9,633 nt of DNA from an uncultured Porphyromonas sp. Its GTDB lineage: Bacteria > Bacteroidota > Bacteroidia > Bacteroidales > Porphyromonadaceae. The position numbers were made by a program, and so were the translations under genes. Positions 1-6,410 of the stretch are shown here, piece by piece; position 1 is the stretch's first letter, and the number at the start of each line of letters is the position of its first letter. The stretch is taken from the NCBI GenBank assembly GCA_945875135.1, contig CAMCJO010000056.1, positions 1-9,633 on the forward strand, in the 5' to 3' direction. The notes under the pieces are model-generated. The model was not told where the DNA came from, ran no database searches, and saw only the letters and a program-made list of their open reading frames with translations.

Positions 1-91
1 GCGAATCGCTGTGTTGCTTTCGGGATTCGGCTTCGGTCACATACGGAGGTATGCTTCCTTCAGACCTCACCCTCAGCGCCTTGCGCTTCAT
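1..91 (-). other. Possible small ORF or degenerate repeat, running off the left edge
   Basis: On the minus strand an ATG at 91-89 opens a frame of 30 codons that is still open at base 1. It begins MKRKALRVRSEGSIPPYVTE and is rich in Lys and Arg. The frame is also open upstream of this ATG, back through the inverted repeat at 110-131, so the start is uncertain. AGAAAGG lies directly before the ATG, too close for a normal ribosome binding site. The stretch is full of short inverted repeats (CATAC/GTATG at 40-53, AGCGC/GCGCT at 75-87), which suits a repeated non-coding element at least as well as a gene. I recognise no family. Confidence 0.25.
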
Positions 92-109
92 CCTTTCTGC
101 AAAGTCTGG

Positions 110-131
110 ACAATCTTGCAAGCAAGATTGT
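110..131 (-). terminator. Perfect inverted repeat after the LRR gene; possible terminator
   Basis: ACAATCTTGC (110-119) and GCAAGATTGT (122-131) are exact inverted repeats separated by two bases. As RNA this would form an 8-bp stem with a 6-base loop. It starts 14 bases after the LRR stop codon in the direction of transcription. No U-run follows on the minus strand, so it is not a textbook intrinsic terminator. It could instead protect the 3' end or be part of a repeat at the window edge. Confidence 0.4.
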
Positions 132-144
132 GAGGTGGCAATCG

Positions 145-2292
145 CTAGAGGATTACCTTGGTTGCCTCACCATCGACGGAGAGTAGGTAGCTCCCCGTGG
201 GTAGCTCTGCGATGCTGAGTCGCAGGTCACCGCTCTGATCAGCACGTGCGCTCTGTAGGAGCGTACCATCGAGCGCATATAGCTCCACGACAGCGTGGGG
301 AGCAGTCTGAGCGATCTCGATGTAGTCTCCAGTGATCATGAGGCGGTAGTGATCTGCCGAGACGACTGGATCGTTGGCAAGTGGATTCTTGCCACCATTG
401 TCGTAGTTCTTGTAGTCATAGACGAGCCAGAACTTGTCACTAGCGATCTTGACATCGGCGTTGTTTACTTTGTTCTCCTCGTCCCGATCTGATGAGTCAA
501 TGGCGTAGAGTTCACCACGCTCACTAGCACTTCTTGTGGGGAGGCTCTCGAAGAGTTGCTTCATAGCAGGCTCTTTGATAGCGTTCTTGTAGCAGAATGC
601 CTCCGTCAGAGCCGTACAAGGGCTGAGGTCGAGAGCCGACAGCTTGTTGTCGCGACAGTCAAGCTTGTTCAGGCTAGACAGCCCCGTGAGCGCGAGCGTC
701 GTGAGTTCGTTTTCAGCAACATTGAGCTCTGTCAGCCTAGTGCAGTCTGAGAGACCACGTATCTCGGTCAGTAGGTTGCGCTCTAGGCTAAGCTCTTGGA
801 GGTTCGTCAGCCCAGTCAGGTCGATGCTTATGATCTTATTACCTGGTAGCCATACGGTCTCTAGTTGCTTGCAGTCTGAGAGGTCAATCTCTGGGAGCTC
901 ACTACCCGCACAGTTGATAAAGGTGAGGTCAGCGCAGTCCTTGACATTGACAGAGGTCATCGTGTTGTGCAGCGCATAGAACTTGACCAGCTTAGGACTC
1001 TGTGAGGCGTCGATATCGTATGCGATAGAGCCGTTTTCGGAGCAGTCTATCGTATGTACCAGTCCGATAATTCTGATGAGCCCTCGCGTCGACTTGTACT
1101 TCTCGATAGGAGGCACGCCGCTCGTGATCGTCTTCTCAACGACTACGCCTTCGTCTGTCTCTATCTGCACCTTACTCTCGTCAGCAAAGCCAGACAGACC
1201 CAAGTAGATCTCTTTGTCGGGCTTTGTCTTTATCGAGATGACGGGATCTGGGTCTTGGTTCTTTTGACCAGGAACGTCTATCGTCCAGCCCTTCTCCGTA
1301 GCTATATAGCCATAGGCCTGCTCTGCGCCAGGGTTCTCAGCCACCTTGATCGTCCCTGAGAGGGTCGGCAAGGCATTGTAAACTTTGTTGAGAGCGTCCG
1401 CCTCGAGGAGGTTCTTCTGAAGGTATAGAGTCCTCAGAGCGGGAAGTGAGCCGAACGTAAGAGACGTGAGCTTATTGCCATCGAGCTCGAGATCGTTGAG
1501 GAGGGGACACTCTCCTACTGTAAACTCTGCGATTTGATTGTTAGGCAATCTCAGTCGTAATAGCTTGGGAAAGGAGATAGCCCCCTCGCCGAGCTTAGTG
1601 AGCTTGTTACCCTTTGCATAAAACTCGGTGAGAGATGCAGGGAGAGATACTTGCTCTAAGGCACAGTTTTCGGCTCGTACGGAACTCAGACTGGTGAGTG
1701 TAGAGGCATCGAGTGAAGTCAGAGCGGGATTGTCTGAGACAATCAATCTCTTTAGCGCATTTAAGCCAGACAGATTAAGGGACTCCAGGTTATTCAGCTT
1801 TACATTAAGCGTAGACATAGAGACAAGTCCATGCAGATCGAGGCTAGTCAACTTATTGTTCTGCAAGTTCAGGGACTCTATGGCTGGAATCTTAGAGAGA
1901 TCAAGTGTCGTGAGCTCATTGTCTGCTAGGGATAGCATCCCCATCGCAGGAGCATCAATAGTGATTGCTGTAATGTTAGCTCCTGTAGCCAGGAATGACA
2001 GACAGTCTCCATAGATCTTAATTTCGTTGCCAGCCTTCTTACCCTTGACCATAGCAGAGGTAGGTGAGACAAGCGCACCATCGCCCCAGTCTATCTGAAT
2101 GGGGTTAGTCCCCCCGATGATTGTGAAGGAGTAATTGGCCCCGACCGCTCCAGAGGTGGTCAGGCGTATCGTTGGCTCGCCTAGCTCTCTCAGACCATCG
2201 CCTGAGGCAAAAGGGCTGTTGCTCGCATGCCCCATCACAGGGAGGCAAAGCGCTAAGAGTAGCAAGAGTAAAGGGGGTAATCTTTTCGTCAT
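145..2292 (-). CDS. Secreted leucine-rich-repeat protein with a T9SS type A sorting domain
   Basis: This 715-residue protein is probably exported and attached to the surface or released by T9SS. Residues 1-23 form a signal peptide (KR, then a poly-Leu core, then GHA before the likely cut). Residues 50-75 look like a PKD-type beta segment (IQIDWGDG). Two LRR blocks follow. The first (about 105-320) has units such as LTTLDLSKIPAIESLNLQNN and closes with a typical Bacteroidota LRR cap (NPG...IATEKGW, 320-336). The second spans about 410-580 and has more Cys. Residues 645-715 match a C-terminal sorting domain: VELYALDGTLL, then LPTGSYLLSV, then a TKVIL end. LRR proteins of this kind usually bind other proteins or host surfaces; no ligand can be read here. 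The gene follows the fumarase beta gene by 55 bp. No TAnnTTTG box and no Shine-Dalgarno sequence is evident before its ATG. Family and export route are confident; function is unknown. Confidence 0.9.
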   Translation of the reverse strand: MTKRLPPLLLLLLALCLPVMGHASNSPFASGDGLRELGEPTIRLTTSGAVGANYSFTIIGGTNPIQIDWGDGALVSPTSAMVKGKKAGNEIKIYGDCLSFLATGANITAITIDAPAMGMLSLADNELTTLDLSKIPAIESLNLQNNKLTSLDLHGLVSMSTLNVKLNNLESLNLSGLNALKRLIVSDNPALTSLDASTLTSLSSVRAENCALEQVSLPASLTEFYAKGNKLTKLGEGAISFPKLLRLRLPNNQIAEFTVGECPLLNDLELDGNKLTSLTFGSLPALRTLYLQKNLLEADALNKVYNALPTLSGTIKVAENPGAEQAYGYIATEKGWTIDVPGQKNQDPDPVISIKTKPDKEIYLGLSGFADESKVQIETDEGVVVEKTITSGVPPIEKYKSTRGLIRIIGLVHTIDCSENGSIAYDIDASQSPKLVKFYALHNTMTSVNVKDCADLTFINCAGSELPEIDLSDCKQLETVWLPGNKIISIDLTGLTNLQELSLERNLLTEIRGLSDCTRLTELNVAENELTTLALTGLSSLNKLDCRDNKLSALDLSPCTALTEAFCYKNAIKEPAMKQLFESLPTRSASERGELYAIDSSDRDEENKVNNADVKIASDKFWLVYDYKNYDNGGKNPLANDPVVSADHYRLMITGDYIEIAQTAPHAVVELYALDGTLLQSARADQSGDLRLSIAELPTGSYLLSVDGEATKVIL

Positions 2293-2347
2293 AGTATAAT
2301 TCGTGATTTAGGTGTGTTGCTGTGGTAAGTGTGTAGCCTCTTGATGA

Positions 2348-2905
2348 CTATCGACGGGCGTACTGCGAGCGGCCGAGCGAGTAGACGTCGCCACCGAGAC
2401 TGTCTACGGCTACGATGACGGGGAGCTCCTCGACACGTAGCTTGCGGATTGCTTCGGGGCCTAAGTCGTCGAAGGCAATGACCTCGGCCTCCTTGACGCA
2501 CTTGCCCATCAGCGCAGCAGCTCCTCCGATGGCGGCAAAGTACACGCCCTTGTACTGCTTGATCGCGTCAACAACCTCTGGGCTACGTAGCCCCTTGCCG
2601 ATCATCACACGCAGACCGTGCGCTATGAGCGTTGGCGAATAAGCGTCCATACGTCCCCCCGTAGTGGGACCGACGGAGCCGATGGGTTGTCCAGGCTTAG
2701 CTGGGCAAGGACCCGCATAGTAAACGACCTGCCCTGCGAAGTCAAAGGGCATCTCCTCGCCTCGCTCTAGCATCTCGACAAGACGCAGATGAGCTGCGTC
2801 ACGTGCTGTATAGATAGTCCCCGAGATGTAGCACATATCCCCCGCTCTAAGCGGAGTAATCATCTCTGTCGTAAAGGGGGCTCTGAGTATCTTCTTCTCT
2901 TCCAT
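2348..2905 (-). CDS. Class I fumarate hydratase (Fe-S), beta subunit
   Basis: This 185-residue protein corresponds to the C-terminal domain of single-chain class I fumarases and to the TtdB subunit of tartrate dehydratase. It should pair with the alpha subunit encoded just upstream to interconvert fumarate and malate in the cytoplasm. Visible family motifs are GTIYTARDAAH (29-39), YYAGPCPA (62-69), GPTTGGRMDAYSP (79-91), GKG (103-105), FDDLGPEAI (145-153) and VDSLGGDVY (167-175). The frame extends upstream to an ATG at 2953, but I chose the ATG at 2905-2903. Homology begins there, it lies 11 bp after the alpha stop, and the extra 16 residues (PRHTSRRGY...) read as antisense-like sequence from the alpha gene end. 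The length is normal for the family. L-tartrate dehydratase cannot be excluded from sequence alone, but no tartrate uptake or regulatory gene is nearby. Confidence 0.9.
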   Translation of the reverse strand: MEEKKILRAPFTTEMITPLRAGDMCYISGTIYTARDAAHLRLVEMLERGEEMPFDFAGQVVYYAGPCPAKPGQPIGSVGPTTGGRMDAYSPTLIAHGLRVMIGKGLRSPEVVDAIKQYKGVYFAAIGGAAALMGKCVKEAEVIAFDDLGPEAIRKLRVEELPVIVAVDSLGGDVYSLGRSQYARR

Positions 2906-2916
2906 GTCTCTATATA

Positions 2917-3759
2917 TTATAGTGTACCCTCTGCGTGACGTGTGGCGTGGCAACTGATATTGACCGCTACGGGCAGCCCTGCGATATGTGTCGCCCCCGT
3001 ATTGATGGCGACAGCTAAGGCCGTGGTGTCTCCACCGAATCCGGCTGGTCCGATGCCCATCTTATTGATCTCTTGGAGTAGCTCCTCCTCGATCTCAGCG
3101 ACGGCGGGATCGGGATGACGCTCACCGATAGGACGTAGCAGAGCACGCTTAGCAAGCTCAGCGGAGCGCTCCATCGTACCACCGATACCGATGCCGACGA
3201 TGATTGGCGGACAGGGGTTGCCCCCAGCGTGGGAGATGGTGTCGAGGACAAACTGCTTGATGCCGGCTACCCCTTGGCTGGGCGTGAGCATCGAAAGTGC
3301 GCTCTTGTTTTCACTGCCAAAGCCCTTGGGAGCGACGGTGATGTGCATTTGGTCTCCAGGCACGATGCGGTAGTGGATGACGGCGGGCGTATTATCGCCC
3401 GTGTTGTGTCGATGTATCGGGTCGCTCACGACGGACTTGCGCAGGTAGCCGTGGGTATAGCCTCTGCGGACGCCCTCGTTGATGGCGTCTTCGATCAGAT
3501 CACCCTCGACGTGCAGATCCTGTCCCATATCGACGAAGATGACGGTCATACCCGTATCTTGACACATAGGGGCACGCTCGCTGCGCGCTATGTGGACGTT
3601 TTCGATGATCGTATTCAGTACGTTTCGTGCTAGAGGTGAGCGGTCTTGCTCTGCGCCCTGCTGCATGGCAGCCTCGATGTCGGGCGAAAGGTTGACACAA
3701 GCCTCTATGCAAAGCTTCTCCACCAAGTCTGTGATGGCTGTAGAGGATATTGTACGCAT
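2917..3759 (-). CDS. Class I fumarate hydratase (Fe-S), alpha subunit
   Basis: This 280-residue protein is the catalytic, cluster-bearing half of a two-chain fumarase of the fumarate/tartrate hydro-lyase family. Three Cys residues expected to hold the [4Fe-4S] cluster are present in conserved settings: Cys66 (PMCQDTG), Cys183 (GGNPCPP) and Cys270 (ISCHATRH). Other family motifs are RRGYTHGYLRKS (98-109), APKGFGSENKS (143-153), GIGGTMERSAELAKRAL (191-207) and GIGPAGFGGDTTAL (235-248). The oxygen-sensitive cluster suits an anaerobe. The beta gene begins 11 bp after this stop, so the two are almost surely co-translated. The protease gene ends 36 bp upstream. I see no promoter in that gap, so transcription may read through from the protease or start inside its 3' end. 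In amino-acid-fermenting Bacteroidota, fumarase feeds fumarate respiration to succinate; assigning that role here is inference. Confidence 0.93.
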   Translation of the reverse strand: MRTISSTAITDLVEKLCIEACVNLSPDIEAAMQQGAEQDRSPLARNVLNTIIENVHIARSERAPMCQDTGMTVIFVDMGQDLHVEGDLIEDAINEGVRRGYTHGYLRKSVVSDPIHRHNTGDNTPAVIHYRIVPGDQMHITVAPKGFGSENKSALSMLTPSQGVAGIKQFVLDTISHAGGNPCPPIIVGIGIGGTMERSAELAKRALLRPIGERHPDPAVAEIEEELLQEINKMGIGPAGFGGDTTALAVAINTGATHIAGLPVAVNISCHATRHAEGTL

Positions 3760-3795
3760 ATATTAAGTGTGTAAGTAAACTGTCTAGTTAAGTGG

Positions 3796-6135
3796 TTATG
3801 GACGAATGAGCTTGCAGCTAAACTGAGCACCATCTCCGGTTAGACGTACGATGTAAACGCCAGACTGCGGCGCGTAGTCGGCAAGAGATAGTGACGAGTG
3901 AGGGGTAGTCAGTGGGAGCGACAAGATACGCTGCCCAGCAGCACTGTATAACTCTACCTCTGCCGGAGTACCCCCCGCGAGCCACGCCTCTGGCAGCAGT
4001 AGGTAGAGACGCTCCCCAGCGAGGATCACACGAGGTTCGTTAACAGACTCGAGAGCAACCGTTCCGCCCGCCTTAAGGCTGCCCAAGACGATTGGGTCTA
4101 TCCAGTAGTGCCCTAGGTAAGGCGATCCGCCTATCTGTGCCGGCTCCCAGCTAGAGCCGACGAGGTGCCACGCATAGGGAGTGGCGTGCAGCTGCGCTTT
4201 GCTCATGAGCAATGGTGCTGACAGAGCCTTGCCCTCGCTCCCCTCTAGTGCTATGTAGTAAGAGCCTGCAGCTAGTGTCACTGGCTCACCTTCCTTGGCA
4301 GGAAAGAAGGCTTGGAAGGCATCCGAAAGCGTTCGCTGCTGCGGACTTTGTCCCGCATCATTTACTAATAGATACGAAGGCCTTGGTAGCGTCTGCTCGT
4401 AGAGCTTCTTGCCAGGCTTGCCCTCCTCATCGCCATATATAGTCAGCGTCACAGGCGTCCACTCCTGCGTAGCTCCTAGGACAAGCACCGAGCCTAGATA
4501 CTGCACAGAGGTGTCAATGTCGTAGCGCACAGCAACTCCCCCGATAGAGGCGTCGTCTCTACGTATCAGCACGCTGTCACGCATCAGGCTGTAGAGCTGA
4601 TGTGAGAGACGTACGGGAGGCTTTGCGGCAAAAGGATCTAGCCCCTCTAGTATAGTTTGGTCACTCGTTGGGGCTAAGTGCGGCTTCAGGCACTTATCGT
4701 CTGGGTAACCTGTGAAGGCTTCGCTCAGAGCGTAATAGTAGTCGTTGTACGGAGTGCCGCAGTAAGAGCTCCCCCCCGTGAGTGCCCCGATGAGGTGATG
4801 ATTCTTGTCAAAGAGTCCCGACCCCGAGGAGCCACCCGCTGTCGTCCCGATATCCCACTTCTTAATGTGTAAGTGCGAATTGACCCATCGGACTGGCACG
4901 GAGGTCATATCATAGTTCTCCAGAGGAGGCTTCTCGTCGGCTCTGTTGTAGCGACGTACAGAAGCTTTCGGATGGTGTATGCCGATGACAGGAACAGGGA
5001 AGTCACGCTCCGCATTCCATCCCGCCAGGTAGGGTCTGTAGCTAGGCGGTATAGCGCATTGTCCCTGTGGTACATCTGGTCTAACGCCCGTGATACGAAG
5101 CAGACACATGTCGTGCTCCTCATTGTAGGCGACCAGCTCGGCACCGGCTAGCGTTTGCTCCTCGATGCCATTGATGAGAGGATCGCCCGTGGGGCTAAAG
5201 TAGTTGAAGTAAAAGACCGACTGCTCTGCACTCTGACGTACATAGTCGAGGTCTCTGCATGCATAGCTATTGTTGAGACAGTGAGCCGCGGTAAGGACGA
5301 GTGCCTCGCCATCTTGGCGACTGTTATTGATTAGGGTGCCTGACGAAAAAAACTTGCCCCGCACCACCAGCAAGATTTCGCTACGAGCGATGCGCTCCAC
5401 CTCTGGGTGTCGCACCGTAGCCTCAGCGCACTCCAGCCCCTTCACGACAAACCATGGTGAGCCAGGCCCTTTATGCCCCCCTACTGTAGGCGGCAGCTCC
5501 TCCCCTACTGCTGTGAGCAGAGCTGTCGTAATGGTCGACAACCGCCACGGGAGAGCTCTGCGCTCGCCACTAGCGGGATAGTAGTAGACTATGAGTCGCT
5601 CGCCATAAAGCGGAGCGGTCGTAAGGCTATGAGACGAGACATTGTTTGCCTCGGTAAAAGCACCTCGCACCTCACCCTCTTCATTCGTTATGAGAAGCAT
5701 ATCACCACGACTCAGCTGATACTGGTCAAAGTAGAGCGTATTCCAGCCTGCCTCCTCAAGCTGCAGCTCACCCTGCCAAGCTTGCTCGCCCGAAGCGGTC
5801 GTGACCCAGTCTCCCCACTGCTGACTCTCAGGCAACTGACGGTACTCTATCGCGGGTAGCTCTAGGAGTCGTAGGCCCGAGGGAGCTGTCTCTCCACTTT
5901 GACGTAGTGAGCTAGCAGGCTCCGTACGAGAGGTCGCATGTAGCTGGTAAGCCCCTGGAGCACTGCGTAGTGTAGCATGACGCTCATCCAGATCCGCCAC
6001 TATTGTAGCAGGGAGAGGTGTCGCAAGCTGAGCCACAGCTGGCAGAGTCAGCAAGATAGCTACAAGAGAGAGGCATACGCACCTGCTGTAAGACAGCAAG
6101 CCCGTGCAGGAACGATCCGTATCGAGTCTATTCAT
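3796..6135 (-). CDS. Secreted lysyl-endopeptidase-like serine protease with a T9SS sorting domain
   Basis: This 779-residue preproprotein is a trypsin-fold (S1) peptidase. Residues 1-35 are a signal peptide with a long N-region, a core SLVAILLTLP, and a cut after AVA. Residues 36 to about 225 are probably a propeptide. The catalytic triad is visible as His285 (LTAAHC), Asp342 (EEHDMCLLRI) and Ser437 (GGSSGSG). The surrounding text (GTLINN, YFNYFSP, LAGWN, IGIHHPK, TGGSSYC) resembles Achromobacter lysyl endopeptidase. Asp465 in YNDYYYALS lies about where that enzyme's S1 Asp selects Lys. A similar T9SS-exported Lys-specific protease, PepK, is known in P. gingivalis, so this may be its relative. 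Residues 500-690 form an accessory beta-rich region. Residues 700-779 are a sorting domain ending SGVYIVRLTGDGAQFSCKLI. A Bacteroidota promoter lies about 26 bp before the ATG. The peptidase class is certain; Lys specificity is inferred. Confidence 0.92.
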   Translation of the reverse strand: MNRLDTDRSCTGLLSYSRCVCLSLVAILLTLPAVAQLATPLPATIVADLDERHATLRSAPGAYQLHATSRTEPASSLRQSGETAPSGLRLLELPAIEYRQLPESQQWGDWVTTASGEQAWQGELQLEEAGWNTLYFDQYQLSRGDMLLITNEEGEVRGAFTEANNVSSHSLTTAPLYGERLIVYYYPASGERRALPWRLSTITTALLTAVGEELPPTVGGHKGPGSPWFVVKGLECAEATVRHPEVERIARSEILLVVRGKFFSSGTLINNSRQDGEALVLTAAHCLNNSYACRDLDYVRQSAEQSVFYFNYFSPTGDPLINGIEEQTLAGAELVAYNEEHDMCLLRITGVRPDVPQGQCAIPPSYRPYLAGWNAERDFPVPVIGIHHPKASVRRYNRADEKPPLENYDMTSVPVRWVNSHLHIKKWDIGTTAGGSSGSGLFDKNHHLIGALTGGSSYCGTPYNDYYYALSEAFTGYPDDKCLKPHLAPTSDQTILEGLDPFAAKPPVRLSHQLYSLMRDSVLIRRDDASIGGVAVRYDIDTSVQYLGSVLVLGATQEWTPVTLTIYGDEEGKPGKKLYEQTLPRPSYLLVNDAGQSPQQRTLSDAFQAFFPAKEGEPVTLAAGSYYIALEGSEGKALSAPLLMSKAQLHATPYAWHLVGSSWEPAQIGGSPYLGHYWIDPIVLGSLKAGGTVALESVNEPRVILAGERLYLLLPEAWLAGGTPAEVELYSAAGQRILSLPLTTPHSSLSLADYAPQSGVYIVRLTGDGAQFSCKLIRP

Positions 6136-6160
6136 AGAGATAGTCCTAAAGATATCGTCT

Positions 6161-6195
6161 CAAAGGTACAAATAAACTCGAAGAGCAGAAAAACG
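6161..6195 (-). promoter_or_regulatory. Bacteroidota-type promoter of the protease gene
   Basis: The minus strand reads TACCTTTG at 6168-6161, an exact match to the Bacteroidota sigma-70 -7 consensus TAnnTTTG. Nineteen bases upstream of it is TTTTTC (about 6193-6188), a plausible -33 element (consensus TTTG or TTG). Transcription would start near 6155, leaving a leader of about 20 bases before the protease ATG at 6135. The leader has AGGA about 11 bases from the ATG, too far for a strong ribosome binding site. The miniature element at 6210 lies just upstream of the -33 region. Confidence 0.65.
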
Positions 6196-6200
6196 CCCTA

Positions 6201-6209
6201 CTAATTCCT
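6201..6209. repeat. Left copy of the 9-bp target-site duplication CTAATTCCT
   Basis: CTAATTCCT lies immediately outside the left end of the inverted-repeat element and is repeated exactly at 6304-6312, immediately outside the right end. This is the pattern left by transposition with a 9-bp staggered cut. Confidence 0.75.
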
Positions 6210-6303
6210 CAGGGCTGACGCATTATATATAATGAGCTCATCTATGCCTCGCTTGTCGCTCATGTGTTGCTTCTGAAAAGACGATTATAATGCGTCAGCC
6301 CCG
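6210..6303. mobile_element. 94-bp MITE-like element with 18-bp terminal inverted repeats
   Basis: The left end reads CAGGGCTGACGCATTATA (6210-6227). The right end (6286-6303) is its reverse complement with one mismatch at the second base. The 58-bp interior has no coding frame and contains short palindromes (CATTATATATAATG at 6221-6234, TGAGCTCA at 6233-6240). The exact 9-bp direct repeats on both sides show that it arrived by transposition. It would need a transposase supplied from elsewhere. The parent insertion-sequence family cannot be named from this sequence. As RNA, the two ends could pair into a long stem between dnaX and the protease gene, so it might also affect transcript ends. Confidence 0.8.
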
Positions 6304-6332
6304 CTAATTCCTGTTTTTTTAAGGAACGGCGG
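6301..6332 (-). terminator. Imperfect hairpin downstream of dnaX; weak terminator candidate
   Basis: CCGC (6301-6304) can pair with GCGG (6329-6332), and TTCCT (6308-6312) with AGGAA (6322-6326), around a 9-base loop containing seven T on the plus strand. No U-run follows the stem on the minus strand, so termination is doubtful. The left arm overlaps the right copy of the 9-bp duplication, which suggests the mobile element landed at the edge of this structure. Confidence 0.25.
6304..6312. repeat. Right copy of the 9-bp target-site duplication CTAATTCCT
   Basis: This is an exact copy of 6201-6209, placed directly outside the right end of the 94-bp element. Confidence 0.75.
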
Positions 6333-6379
6333 GAGAGATCTAAGCCTGGCATATTTTGGTCTTGCGGGTTTAATAAGCG

Positions 6380-6406
6380 AAGGAGACGATCGTCATGCGG
6401 TCTCTT
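6380..6406 (-). terminator. Hairpin just after the dnaX stop; possible terminator
   Basis: On the minus strand AAGAGAC (6406-6400) pairs with GTCTCCTT (6387-6380), with one bulged base, around a 12-base loop. The stem begins 5 bases after the dnaX stop. The bases that follow (CGCTTATTAAACCC) have only a broken T-rich stretch, so its strength as an intrinsic terminator is uncertain. Confidence 0.35.
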
Positions 6407-6410
6407 GTCA

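Noticed and set aside
644..979. Plus-strand open frame of 111 residues inside the LRR gene
   Set aside because: It is antisense to a well-supported gene, has Ser/Arg/Leu-rich composition typical of a shadow frame, and resembles no family.
600..1900. Regularly spaced repeats of about 60-70 bp resembling a repeat array
   Set aside because: The period matches 20-23-residue leucine-rich repeats in the protein. The units are diverged and have no spacers, so this is not a CRISPR or satellite array.
2224..2292. LRR protein as a lipoprotein (LALC at residues 13-16)
   Set aside because: The residue before Cys is Leu rather than Gly, Ala or Ser, and the Cys lies inside the hydrophobic core. GHA at 21-23 is a better signal peptidase I site and agrees with T9SS export.
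2289..2501. Minus-strand open frame of 70 residues spanning the fumarase beta end and the gap before the LRR gene
   Set aside because: It overlaps the fumarase beta gene in another frame, is Arg-rich as shadow frames often are, and ends where the LRR gene starts.
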